Shown here: one piece after another, positions 1-6,149 of the stretch
How positions within the stretch are numbered: the first letter of the stretch is position 1
Layout of the letters: the number at the start of each line of letters is the position of its first letter
NCBI GenBank assembly: GCA_019454665.1
Contig: JACFNW010000099.1
Location: 1 to 7,503 of the forward strand
Direction of reading: 5' to 3'
DNA length: 7,503 nt
From: Fimbriimonadaceae bacterium
Lineage (GTDB): Bacteria; Armatimonadota; Fimbriimonadia; Fimbriimonadales; Fimbriimonadaceae
The notes under the pieces: generated by a model
Told to the model about the DNA's origin: nothing
The model's database searches: none
Seen by the model: only the letters and a program-made list of their open reading frames with translations
Position numbers and translations under genes: made by a program

Positions 1-9
1 GAGTCTAAC

Positions 10-837
10 ATGGCGACCCGACAGTACAAACCGACATCGCCGGGACGACGGTTCATGATCGTCTCGGACTACAAGGAAGTCACGCGGTCCAAACCCGAGA
101 AGTCCCTGACCAAGGGCAAATCGGCCACGGGTGGACGCAACCATACGGGTCGCATCACGTCGTTCCACCGGGGCGGCGGACGCAAGCGCTACCGTGTGGT
201 GGACTTCAAGCGGAACAAGGATGGCGTCGTGGCGCAGGTGGCCGCGATCGAATACGATCCGAACCGCACGAGCCGCATCGCCCTCCTCCACTACTTTGAT
301 GGCGAAAAGCGCTACATCATCGCGCCCAAGGGCATCAAGGTGGGCGACCGAGTGATGAGCGGCAAAGGCGCCGACATCCTTCCCGGTCACTGCCTCGAAC
401 TCAAGCAGATTCCCCTCGGTACGCTCGTCCACAACATCGAGCTGAACCCAGGTCGCGGCGGTCAGATGGTCCGCTCGGCCGGCATGTCCGCTCAGGTGAT
501 GGCGAAGGAAGGTTCCTACGTCACCGTTCGACTGCCTTCCGGCGAAATGCGCATGGTGCACAACACATGCCGCGCGACCGTCGGCGAGGTGGGCAACAGC
601 GACCACGAGAACGAGCAAATCGGCAAGGCCGGCAAGAACCGAGGCAAGGGCCGCAAGCCGCACGTCCGCGGCGTTGTGATGAGCCCGCGCGACCACCCAC
701 ACGGTGGCGGCGAAGCGAAATCGCCCGTTGGCCGCAAGAAGGGTCCTGTGGACCGCTGGGGCAACAAGGCGCTCGGCACCAAGACGCGCTCCAACAAGCG
801 CACCGACAAGTTTATCGTCCGACGGAGGAAGAGCTAA
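10..837 (+). CDS. rplB: 50S ribosomal protein L2
   Basis: L2 is a primary 23S rRNA-binding protein of the large subunit, needed for subunit association and for the peptidyl-transferase region. The 275-residue product matches the usual family length (about 273-277). Seen: the N-terminal segment with TSPGRRF (residues 9-15); the basic region [20 protein letters not shown] (41-60); the central OB/SH3-like core; and the C-terminal signature DHPHGGGE at 228-235, whose His229 corresponds to the conserved histidine near the peptidyl-transferase centre. The tail is strongly basic (RRRKS). The residue before the signature is Arg (SPRDHPHGG) where Val is common. Only 9 nt precede the ATG, so its ribosome binding site cannot be judged. 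A TAA at 6-8 could be the stop of the preceding gene, expected to be rplW, but that gene lies outside the window. rpsS follows after 33 nt, as in the S10 operon. Confidence 0.98.
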   Translation: MATRQYKPTSPGRRFMIVSDYKEVTRSKPEKSLTKGKSATGGRNHTGRITSFHRGGGRKRYRVVDFKRNKDGVVAQVAAIEYDPNRTSRIALLHYFDGEKRYIIAPKGIKVGDRVMSGKGADILPGHCLELKQIPLGTLVHNIELNPGRGGQMVRSAGMSAQVMAKEGSYVTVRLPSGEMRMVHNTCRATVGEVGNSDHENEQIGKAGKNRGKGRKPHVRGVVMSPRDHPHGGGEAKSPVGRKKGPVDRWGNKALGTKTRSNKRTDKFIVRRRKS

Positions 838-870
838 CCGCAGGGTTGGCCAGAGGAACGGCGCACAGCT

Positions 871-1158
871 ATGGCGAGAAGTCTCAAGAAAGGATTCTTC
901 GTGGACGAGCACCTGATGAAGAAGGTGCTCGACATGAACGACAAAGGCGAAAAACGGCTGATCAAGACGTGGTCGCGGCGGTCCACGATCACGCCCGACA
1001 TGGTCGGCCACACGTTCGCCGTGCACGACGGGAAGAAGCACATCCCTGTGTTCGTGACCGAAAACATGATCGGCCACAAACTCGGAGAATTCGCCCCGAC
1101 GCGCACCTACCGAGGGCATGGCGGTTCGCTGCCCGAGCGGGGGGCGCGACTCCGGTAA
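871..1158 (+). CDS. rpsS: 30S ribosomal protein S19
   Basis: S19 binds 16S rRNA in the head of the small subunit next to S13, near the A-site tRNA and the bridge to the large subunit. The 95-residue product fits the family (about 92). Seen: the N-terminus [18 protein letters not shown], the segment [20 protein letters not shown] (residues 33-52), and the signature region [20 protein letters not shown] followed by TRTYRGHGG. All are typical of S19. The ATG is supported by the canonical MARSLKKG start. An AGAGGA at 852-857 is a possible ribosome binding site, with a rather long 13-nt spacer. It lies between rplB and rplV, as in most bacteria. Confidence 0.98.
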   Translation: MARSLKKGFFVDEHLMKKVLDMNDKGEKRLIKTWSRRSTITPDMVGHTFAVHDGKKHIPVFVTENMIGHKLGEFAPTRTYRGHGGSLPERGARLR

Positions 1159-1177
1159 CTCCGGATAGAGTTCAACC

Positions 1178-1720
1178 ATGGAAGTCAGAGCGGTTTTGAA
1201 GAACGTGCGGGTGCAGCCCCGAAAGGTGCGCATCGTCGCCGACGAGGTGAAGGGCAAGTCAGCCACCCACGTCGCGAACGTGTTGGGCTATCACCCCAGC
1301 AAGGGCGCCCACTACCTGCGCAAGACGCTGATCAGCGCCATTGCGAACGCCCAGGAGAACTACGGCATCTCGGCCGACTCCTTGGTGATCGCGCGCATCA
1401 GCGTGGACCAGGGTCCCGTGTTCAAGCGCATCCAGGCACGCGCCATGGGCCGAGCCTATCGCATCCAGAAGAAGACAAGCCACATTACGGTGGTCGTCGA
1501 GGATTCGCTAGAGCCCAAGGACACGTCGAAGTCGGGCGGCACCAAGGCCAAGCCGCGGCCGACGTTCGCGTCCGCCAAGAAGAAGTCCGGCAAGGCCAAG
1601 GCGAGCGAGAAGCCCGTCGAAGCCGCTGCCGCTGAGCCGGTCGCCGAAGCCGCACCGGTCGAAGAAACCGTGGAAACCACCCCCGAAACCGCGCCCGAGA
1701 CTCAGGAGGAACAGAACTAA
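1178..1720 (+). CDS. rplV: 50S ribosomal protein L22 with long charged C-terminal extension
   Basis: L22 contacts all domains of 23S rRNA, and its long beta-hairpin lines the nascent-peptide exit tunnel; changes there give macrolide resistance in other bacteria. Residues 1-110 match the family: VQPRKVRIVADEVKGKS (12-28), the central helices, and the hairpin and signature RAMGRAYRIQKKTSHI (88-103). E. coli L22 ends at 110 residues. This protein continues to 180. The extra 70 residues are low in complexity and bipartite: a Lys/Ser/Pro-rich basic part (about 113-146), then an Ala/Glu/Pro/Thr-rich acidic part (147-180). The tail is in the same frame with no break, so it appears genuine and is probably disordered. 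Such tails occur on L22 in some phyla, and no function is evident here. The tail codons also hold the ribosome binding site of rpsC. Confidence 0.97.
   Translation: MEVRAVLKNVRVQPRKVRIVADEVKGKSATHVANVLGYHPSKGAHYLRKTLISAIANAQENYGISADSLVIARISVDQGPVFKRIQARAMGRAYRIQKKTSHITVVVEDSLEPKDTSKSGGTKAKPRPTFASAKKKSGKAKASEKPVEAAAAEPVAEAAPVEETVETTPETAPETQEEQN
1704..1710 (+). promoter_or_regulatory. Ribosome binding site of rpsC
   Basis: AGGAGGA, a near-perfect anti-16S match, lies inside the last codons of rplV, 12 nt before the rpsC ATG. Translation of rpsC is therefore likely to be coupled to rplV. Confidence 0.75.
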
Positions 1721-1722
1721 GC

Positions 1723-2449
1723 ATGGGTCAGAAAATCCATCCGGTAGGGTTCCGCGTCGGAGTGATCCGGGGCTGGGACAGTCACTGGTACGCCAACAAG
1801 AAGCAGTACGGCGAACTGTTGACTGCCGACGACCGAATCCGCAACATGGTCAAGCACCGGTTCGGCTTGGGCATCATCGCCCGGGTCGAAATCGAGCGCG
1901 CGGCCAACCACGTCAAGGTCAACATCTTCACCTCGCGTCCCGGTGCCGTCATCGGCCGACAGGGGCGAGGCATTGACGAACTGACGGGCATGCTGATGCG
2001 CATGGAGCGCCGCCGCGACCGAACCGCTGAGGTTCAGGTCAACGTGACCGAAGTCCGCCAACCCGAGTTGGATGCCCAACTCGTGGCCGAGAACATCGCC
2101 GCCCAGCTTGAAAAGCGTGTCTCGCACCGAAGAGCCATGCGCCAGTCCATCACGCGATGCCTCCGCATGAACGGTCGCGGCATCAAGGTCATGGTGTCCG
2201 GTCGCTTGAACGGCGCGGAAATCGCCCGACGCGAGTCCGACATGCACGGCAAGGTGCCTCTGCACACGTTGCGCGCCGATATTGACTACGGCGTTGCCGC
2301 GGCCCACACCATCTACGGTTCGGTGGGCGTCAAGGTGTGGATCTACCGAGGCGAAGTCTTGCCCGAGCGAAAGATACAGCAGGAAGACGCGCCGCGCCGC
2401 CGCGGCCGAGACCAAGCGGAAGCGCCAGGAGCGCAGGAGGCAACCCAAA

Positions 2450-2463
<14 letters not shown>
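1723..2463 (+). CDS. rpsC: 30S ribosomal protein S3
   Basis: S3 sits at the mRNA entry channel of the small-subunit head and, with S4 and S5, takes part in mRNA unwinding. The 246-residue product is slightly longer than E. coli S3 (233). Seen: the start [13 protein letters not shown]; the type II KH domain with the GXXG loop GRQG at 78-81 inside [17 protein letters not shown]; the basic stretch [14 protein letters not shown] (130-143); and the C-terminal domain signature [14 protein letters not shown] (156-169), then [11 protein letters not shown] (180-190) and [11 protein letters not shown]. The last 25 residues or so are Arg/Gln/Ala/Glu-rich and not conserved. The gene starts 2 nt after the rplV stop, and its last 14 nt overlap rplP. 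Confidence 0.98.
2435..2440 (+). promoter_or_regulatory. Ribosome binding site deciding the rplP start
   Basis: AGGAGG lies 9 nt before the ATG at 2450 and within the 3' end of rpsC. It fixes the rplP start at 2450, because the reading frame itself is open much further upstream (from 2282). Confidence 0.8.
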
Positions 2464-2947
<484 letters not shown>

Positions 2948-2950
2948 GCC

Positions 2951-3157
2951 ATGAAGCAACTCAAGGCCACCGAATTGAAGAACAAGAGCGTCGCCGAACT
3001 TCAGGACATGCTGAAGCAGGAGCAGGCGGCGCTGTACAAGGCGCGGCGCGACCTGGTGTTCCGCCAGATCACGGACGTGTCGACATTGAAGGCGCGGCGA
3101 CACAACATCGCCCGCATCCTGACGATCATGACGCAGAAGCAAGGTGAACAGGCGTGA
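2951..3157 (+). CDS. rpmC: 50S ribosomal protein L29
   Basis: L29 is a small helical protein beside the exit tunnel, next to L23, and forms part of the docking platform for trigger factor and SRP. The 68-residue product matches the family length (63-70). Seen: a two-helix, charged, coiled-coil-like sequence, with [10 protein letters not shown] (8-17) in helix 1 and the signature stretch [18 protein letters not shown] (43-60) in helix 2. A purine-rich GAGGAG at 2930-2935 is the likely ribosome binding site, though its 15-nt spacing is long; coupling to rplP, which ends 3 nt upstream, may help. The stop overlaps the GTG start of rpsQ. Confidence 0.97.
   Translation: MKQLKATELKNKSVAELQDMLKQEQAALYKARRDLVFRQITDVSTLKARRHNIARILTIMTQKQGEQA
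3141..3147 (+). promoter_or_regulatory. Ribosome binding site supporting the GTG start of rpsQ
   Basis: AAGGTGA lies 6 nt before GTG 3154, inside the end of rpmC. It supports a GTG start overlapping the rpmC stop (GTGA), so the two genes are likely translationally coupled. Confidence 0.65.
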
Positions 3158-3426
3158 GCGAAACGAATCCTAGCGAGAATCGAGCGCAACGCAAAGTCCG
3201 AGAGGGCATCGTCGTCTCCAACAAAATGGAGAAGACCGTCGTCGTGCGCGTCGAGCGGCGCATCCAGCACCCGCTCTACGGCAAGGTCATGCGGCGCACC
3301 GAGCGCTTCAAGGCCCACGACCTGCTGGGATGCGACGAAGGAGACCGCGTCGAGATTATGGAGACCCGCCCGCTGAGCAAGGACAAGCGATGGCGGGTCG
3401 TCCAGATTCTCGAAAAGGTCAAGTAA
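3154..3426 (+). CDS. rpsQ: 30S ribosomal protein S17
   Basis: S17 is a primary 16S rRNA-binding OB-fold protein of the small-subunit body. The 90-residue product is slightly longer than E. coli S17 (84). Seen: [21 protein letters not shown] (13-33), the start of the OB fold; [22 protein letters not shown] (35-56); and the signature [18 protein letters not shown] (63-80). The start is GTG, in a 4-nt GTGA overlap with the rpmC stop. No in-frame ATG precedes the conserved core, and the first 12 residues are a polar extension. In E. coli this is the last gene of the S10 operon; here a 71-nt gap follows. Confidence 0.97.
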   Translation: MSETNPSENRAQRKVREGIVVSNKMEKTVVVRVERRIQHPLYGKVMRRTERFKAHDLLGCDEGDRVEIMETRPLSKDKRWRVVQILEKVK

Positions 3427-3439
3427 GGAAACAGAATTC

Positions 3440-3483
3440 TGCCAACCCTGTTGGGCGCTGAACGCGCCCGAAGGGCTCTGGCA
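3440..3483 (+). promoter_or_regulatory. Imperfect hairpin in the rpsQ-rplN gap (S10/spc boundary)
   Basis: Three nested inverted repeats form one long hairpin. The outer stem is TGCCA (3440-3444) with TGGCA (3479-3483). The middle stem is CCCT (3446-3449) with AGGG (3472-3475). The inner stem is TTGGGCGC (3451-3458) with GCGCCCGA (3464-3471), including one G-U pair, around a TGAAC loop (3459-3463). G3450 is bulged, and an asymmetric internal loop (A3445 against 3476-3478) separates the outer stem. There is no T-run after it, so it is not an intrinsic terminator. It ends 14 nt before the rplN ATG, close enough to affect ribosome loading. The structure is seen in the sequence; its role (translational operator, mRNA processing site or attenuator) is inferred. 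Confidence 0.5.
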
Positions 3484-3497
3484 AGCGAGCAACGAAC

Positions 3498-3869
3498 ATG
3501 GTTCAACAGTTTTCGAGACTGAAAGTGGCGGACAACTCCGGCGCGCGCGAGGTCATGTGCATCCGCGTGCTGAAGGGCTCCCAACCGCGTTACGGCGGTG
3601 TGGGAGACGTCATCGTGGCTTCCGTCAAGGTTGCCACCCCCAACATGCCCGTCAAGAAGGGCGACGTGATCAAGGCCGTGGTGGTGCGCACCAAGCACGC
3701 CGTCCGTCGAGCCGATGGCTCGACCCTGCGGTTCGACGACAACGCGTGCGTGGTCATCAACCCCAACAACATGGAGCCCAGAGGCACCCGCATCTTTGGA
3801 CCCGTTGCCCGCGAACTCCGCGACCACAACTTCATGAAGATCGTGTCGCTGGCCCCGGAGGTGCTCTAA
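3498..3869 (+). CDS. rplN: 50S ribosomal protein L14
   Basis: L14 binds 23S rRNA at the subunit interface, forms bridges with helix 44 of 16S rRNA, and is the docking site of RsfS. The 123-residue product matches the family (122). Seen: [19 protein letters not shown] (10-28), [16 protein letters not shown] (34-49), [20 protein letters not shown] (52-71), the NACVVINP signature region (82-89), and the conserved end [31 protein letters not shown] (residues 93-123). The ATG is the only start giving the normal N-terminus. The Shine-Dalgarno sequence is poor (only AGCGAG-like purines at 3484-3489), directly after the hairpin. In E. coli rplN is the first gene of the spc operon. Confidence 0.98.
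   Translation: MVQQFSRLKVADNSGAREVMCIRVLKGSQPRYGGVGDVIVASVKVATPNMPVKKGDVIKAVVVRTKHAVRRADGSTLRFDDNACVVINPNNMEPRGTRIFGPVARELRDHNFMKIVSLAPEVL
3857..3863 (+). promoter_or_regulatory. Ribosome binding site of rplX
   Basis: GGAGGTG inside the last codons of rplN, 10 nt before the rplX ATG, is a strong match to the anti-Shine-Dalgarno sequence. Confidence 0.75.
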
Positions 3870-3873
3870 CCCC

Positions 3874-4281
3874 ATGACGAAAGCCGAAATCAAGCGACTC
3901 TCCAACCTGCCCAAACTCAAAATCCGGCGAGGCGATCGTGTGCAGATCGTCGCCGGCAAGGACAAGGGCGAGGTGGGCTACGTGTACTCGGTGGACCCCA
4001 AGTCCAACCGAGCGATCGTCTTGAAGACGAACGATGAAGAGCCCGATCAGCCGTTGCCGCTGAACGCCGTCATCAAGCACCGCAAGGCGCGACGGCAGGG
4101 CGAGCGGTCCATGCGACTCCGCATCCCCGCGCCCATCGACATCAGCAACCTCATGCTCATCGACCCCAAGACCGGCGAGCCGACCCGAGTGGGACGCCGG
4201 CGCAACAGCGAGGGCAAACTGGAACGGTACGCCAAGAAGAGCGGCGAGACCATCCAGGACACGCCGTTGCCGCACGAATGA
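3874..4281 (+). CDS. rplX: 50S ribosomal protein L24 (enlarged)
   Basis: L24 is an early assembly-initiator protein that binds the 5' region of 23S rRNA near the exit tunnel. The product is 135 residues, against 104 in E. coli. Seen: an N-terminal extension of about 13 residues; the KOW motif region KIRRGDRVQIVAGKDKGEVGYV (16-37); and the C-terminal half with IDISNLMLIDPKTGEPTRVGRR (88-109) and LERYAKKSGETI (116-127), matching the family pattern. Between the two halves, residues about 50-80 form a longer, charged connector (NDEEPDQPLPLN, then KHRKARRQGERS) than in E. coli. The product ends with a short tail after the usual SGETI. It starts 4 nt after rplN and is followed by rplE, the standard spc order. 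Confidence 0.95.
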   Translation: MTKAEIKRLSNLPKLKIRRGDRVQIVAGKDKGEVGYVYSVDPKSNRAIVLKTNDEEPDQPLPLNAVIKHRKARRQGERSMRLRIPAPIDISNLMLIDPKTGEPTRVGRRRNSEGKLERYAKKSGETIQDTPLPHE

Positions 4282-4301
4282 CACACTCGATTTGAACGAC
4301 C

Positions 4302-4898
4302 ATGGCTAAGAAGACGAAGGAAGAAACGCAGGACGCAGCACCGGTCAAGATTCCGGCGCCGCGCCTGAAGAAGCATTACGCGGAGACGGTCAAGCCGAAG
4401 CTCATGCAGCAGTTCGGCTACACGTCGCCCATGCAGGCGCCCAAGCTCGACAAGATCGTCATCAACATGGGCACCGGCAACAACGAAAAGGACCCCAAGA
4501 GCCTCGAGAACTCGTTGCGCGACCTGACCCTCATCTCGGGTCAGAAGCCCATCACGACGACGGCTCGGAAGGCCATCTCCAACTTCCGCATTCGGGAAGG
4601 CATGAAAATCGGGTGCAAGGTCACGCTCCGCGGCGACCGGGCATACCACTTCTTCGACAAACTCGCAACGGTCGTTTTGCCTCGCATCCGAGACTTTCAG
4701 GGCCTCTCGCCCAACTCGTTCGACGGTCGTGGCAACTACTCCCTCGGCCTGAAGGAGCAGTTGGTGTTCCCCGAAATCCCGTACGACACGTTCGACAAGC
4801 TGCGGGGCATGGACATCACCATCTGCACCACGGCCAAGACCGATGAAGAGTCGCGCGTGTTCCTCAAGGAAATGGGCTTCCCGCTTCGCGAGAAGTAA
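4302..4898 (+). CDS. rplE: 50S ribosomal protein L5
   Basis: L5 binds 5S rRNA and helix 84 of 23S rRNA in the central protuberance and touches the P-site tRNA. The product is 198 residues (E. coli 179). The difference is a 19-residue Lys/Glu/Ala/Pro-rich N-terminal extension before PRLKKHYAETVKPKL (20-34). Seen: LDKIVINMGTGN (49-60), LTLISGQKPITTTARKAISN (75-94), FRIREGMKIGCKVTLRG (95-111), and FQGLSPNSFDGRGNYSLG (132-149), then KEQLVFPEIPYD. The chosen ATG has no clear Shine-Dalgarno sequence in the 20 nt after rplX. There is no better in-frame start before the conserved core, so the extension looks real, though its first residues are less certain. It is the last ribosomal gene in the window; rpsN is expected next but is absent. 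Confidence 0.96.
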   Translation: MAKKTKEETQDAAPVKIPAPRLKKHYAETVKPKLMQQFGYTSPMQAPKLDKIVINMGTGNNEKDPKSLENSLRDLTLISGQKPITTTARKAISNFRIREGMKIGCKVTLRGDRAYHFFDKLATVVLPRIRDFQGLSPNSFDGRGNYSLGLKEQLVFPEIPYDTFDKLRGMDITICTTAKTDEESRVFLKEMGFPLREK

Positions 4899-4911
4899 CC
4901 AAGCGGCAAGG

Positions 4912-4939
4912 TCCTCGGCGGGGCGGCCCGGGCTGAGGA
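4912..4939 (+). promoter_or_regulatory. GC-rich hairpin between rplE and idi covering the idi ribosome binding site
   Basis: TCCTCGGC (4912-4919) pairs with GCTGAGGA (4932-4939), giving 8 bp with one G-U pair. Inside the loop, GGG (4921-4923) can pair with CCC (4927-4929). The right arm contains GAGGA (4935-4939), the best Shine-Dalgarno candidate for the idi ATG at 4952 (12-nt spacer), so folding would hide it. No T-run follows, so it is a poor intrinsic terminator, although it stands where the ribosomal operon could end. The pairing is seen; regulation is inferred. Confidence 0.45.
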
Positions 4940-4951
4940 TGGGCAACCTCG

Positions 4952-5467
4952 ATGGGCGACGATGATCGCGTGCAGTTGGTGACCCCCGAGGGCGAGGCCC
5001 TGGGATTCGCCTCCAAGCTCGACGCCCATCGCGGCGAGGGCATGCTCCATCGCGCCATCTCGGTTCTCCTTCGAGACGCATCCGGACGTGTGCTCCTTCA
5101 AAGGCGTGCGACGGGGAAGTACCACTTTGGCGGGCGCTGGGCCAACACGTGCTGTTCGCACCCCTACGGCGGCGAGACTCCTTCGCAGGCCGCCGCACGC
5201 GCGCTCGACGAGGAGATGGGCATCGAGTGCTCCGTGATCGAGGTCGGTACGTTCGTGTATCGGGCGGCGGACCCCGCCTCTGATCTGAGCGAGTGGGAAT
5301 ACGACCACGTGTTCGTGGGCTCCCACCTTGGGGACGTGAATCCCAACCCAGAAGAAGTCGCCGAAGCCCGATGGTTTGCGCCGCACGAGGCGCTGGCGCT
5401 TTCAGAGGATCCCGACCGAGCCGCCCCTTGGTTGGCTCACGTGTTGCGCGTCGCCGGCGTGGAATAA
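4952..5467 (+). CDS. idi: Isopentenyl-diphosphate delta-isomerase, type 1 (Nudix fold)
   Basis: This enzyme interconverts isopentenyl diphosphate and dimethylallyl diphosphate in the cytosol, balancing the two C5 units for isoprenoid synthesis (quinones, carotenoids, undecaprenyl carriers). The 171-residue product is close to E. coli Idi (182). Residues matching the known active site are all visible: metal ligands His26 and His33 (AHRGEGMLHRA); catalytic Cys68 and ligand His70 in NTCCSHP; Glu88 in the Nudix-like helix (LDEEMG); Glu114 and Glu116 in SEWEYDHVF, where Glu116 is the acid/base partner; and Trp160 in APW. GGE (73-75) to EEMG corresponds to the Nudix segment. Cys67 next to the catalytic Cys is unusual compared with E. 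coli (Val). It starts 53 nt after rplE, behind a hairpin, and ends 10 nt before the hydrolase gene. An unspecialised Nudix hydrolase is unlikely given the complete Idi residue set. Confidence 0.93.
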   Translation: MGDDDRVQLVTPEGEALGFASKLDAHRGEGMLHRAISVLLRDASGRVLLQRRATGKYHFGGRWANTCCSHPYGGETPSQAAARALDEEMGIECSVIEVGTFVYRAADPASDLSEWEYDHVFVGSHLGDVNPNPEEVAEARWFAPHEALALSEDPDRAAPWLAHVLRVAGVE

Positions 5468-5477
5468 TCAAGCCGAC

Positions 5478-6149
5478 ATGGGCGGCATGATCGAATTCAA
5501 GAGCAACGGGCATACGTTTCAGGGCTACCTCGCGAGCCCATCGCAACCAGGACCTGGTGTGGTCGTCATCCAGGAGTGGTGGGGTCTGGTGGACCACATC
5601 AAGGACGTGTGCGACCGCTTCGCCGAGGCCGGGTTCAACGCGCTTGCGCCCGACATCTACCAGGGCGAATCCACCACGGAGCCCGAGGAAGCCGGCACCC
5701 TGATGATGGCCCTCCGCGTCCCTGAGGCCGCCGAAATCCTCACCAGTGCCGTGGACGCCCTTCTGGCCAACCCGATGACGCAAGGCGATCGGGTCGGCAC
5801 GGTGGGTTTCTGCATGGGCGGTCAGCTCAGCTTGTTCGCCGCCACGCTCACCCCCAAGGTCGGCGCTTGCGTCAACTTCTACGGCATCCACCCGCACGTC
5901 CAACCTGAGCTCGCCAACCTGAACTGCAAGGTGCTGGGCATCTTCGGCTCCCGCGACCACATGACGTCGCCCGAGGTCGTCGCGGGTCTGTCGGCCAAGC
6001 TGGATGCGGCGGGCAAGGCGCACGAGTTCCACACCTACGACGCCGACCACGCGTTCTTCAACGATTCGCGGCCCGAGGTCTACAACGCCGAAGCGGCCGC
6101 AGACGCTTGGTCGCGGATGCTGGCCTTCTTCCGCAGCGAGTTGGCTTGA
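5478..6149 (+). CDS. Dienelactone hydrolase family protein (alpha/beta hydrolase)
   Basis: This is a 223-residue cytosolic alpha/beta hydrolase of the dienelactone hydrolase family, which uses a Cys-Asp-His triad. Seen: strand and oxyanion region VVVIQEWWGL (28-37), with Glu33 at the position that interacts with the nucleophile; LAPDIYQGE (56-64); the nucleophile elbow GFCMGG with Cys112; Asp160 in GSRDHM; and His191 in YDADHAFFND. This is a complete triad at the expected spacing for a protein of normal length (about 220-240). The physiological substrate is unknown. True dienelactone hydrolases act in chloroaromatic breakdown, but most family members do not, and no catechol-pathway gene is nearby. 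The start may instead be the ATG at 5487 (MIEFKSNG, three residues shorter); neither start has a convincing ribosome binding site. The stop overlaps the next gene in TGATG. Confidence 0.93.
   Translation: MGGMIEFKSNGHTFQGYLASPSQPGPGVVVIQEWWGLVDHIKDVCDRFAEAGFNALAPDIYQGESTTEPEEAGTLMMALRVPEAAEILTSAVDALLANPMTQGDRVGTVGFCMGGQLSLFAATLTPKVGACVNFYGIHPHVQPELANLNCKVLGIFGSRDHMTSPEVVAGLSAKLDAAGKAHEFHTYDADHAFFNDSRPEVYNAEAAADAWSRMLAFFRSELA

Noticed and set aside
1151..1165. TCCGG/CCGGA inverted repeat with the rpsS stop codon in its loop
   Set aside because: Only 5 bp in GC-rich sequence; too small to claim a function.
3427..3445. Possible spc promoter (-10 like CAGAAT) in the rpsQ-rplN gap
   Set aside because: No acceptable -35 element at the right spacing, and the match to the -10 consensus is weak.
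4881..4906. Inverted repeat CCGCTT/AAGCGG across the rplE stop, with an alternative CTTC-GCGA-GAAG hairpin
   Set aside because: Short (6 or 4 bp), mostly within constrained L5 codons and not followed by a T-run, so it cannot be called a terminator and could arise by chance.
4047..6050. A 667-codon open frame on the - strand
   Set aside because: It runs antisense through rplX, rplE, idi and the dienelactone hydrolase gene, all with conserved products. Its protein is Arg/Gly/Leu-rich without recognisable motifs. Long antisense frames are expected in GC-rich coding DNA.
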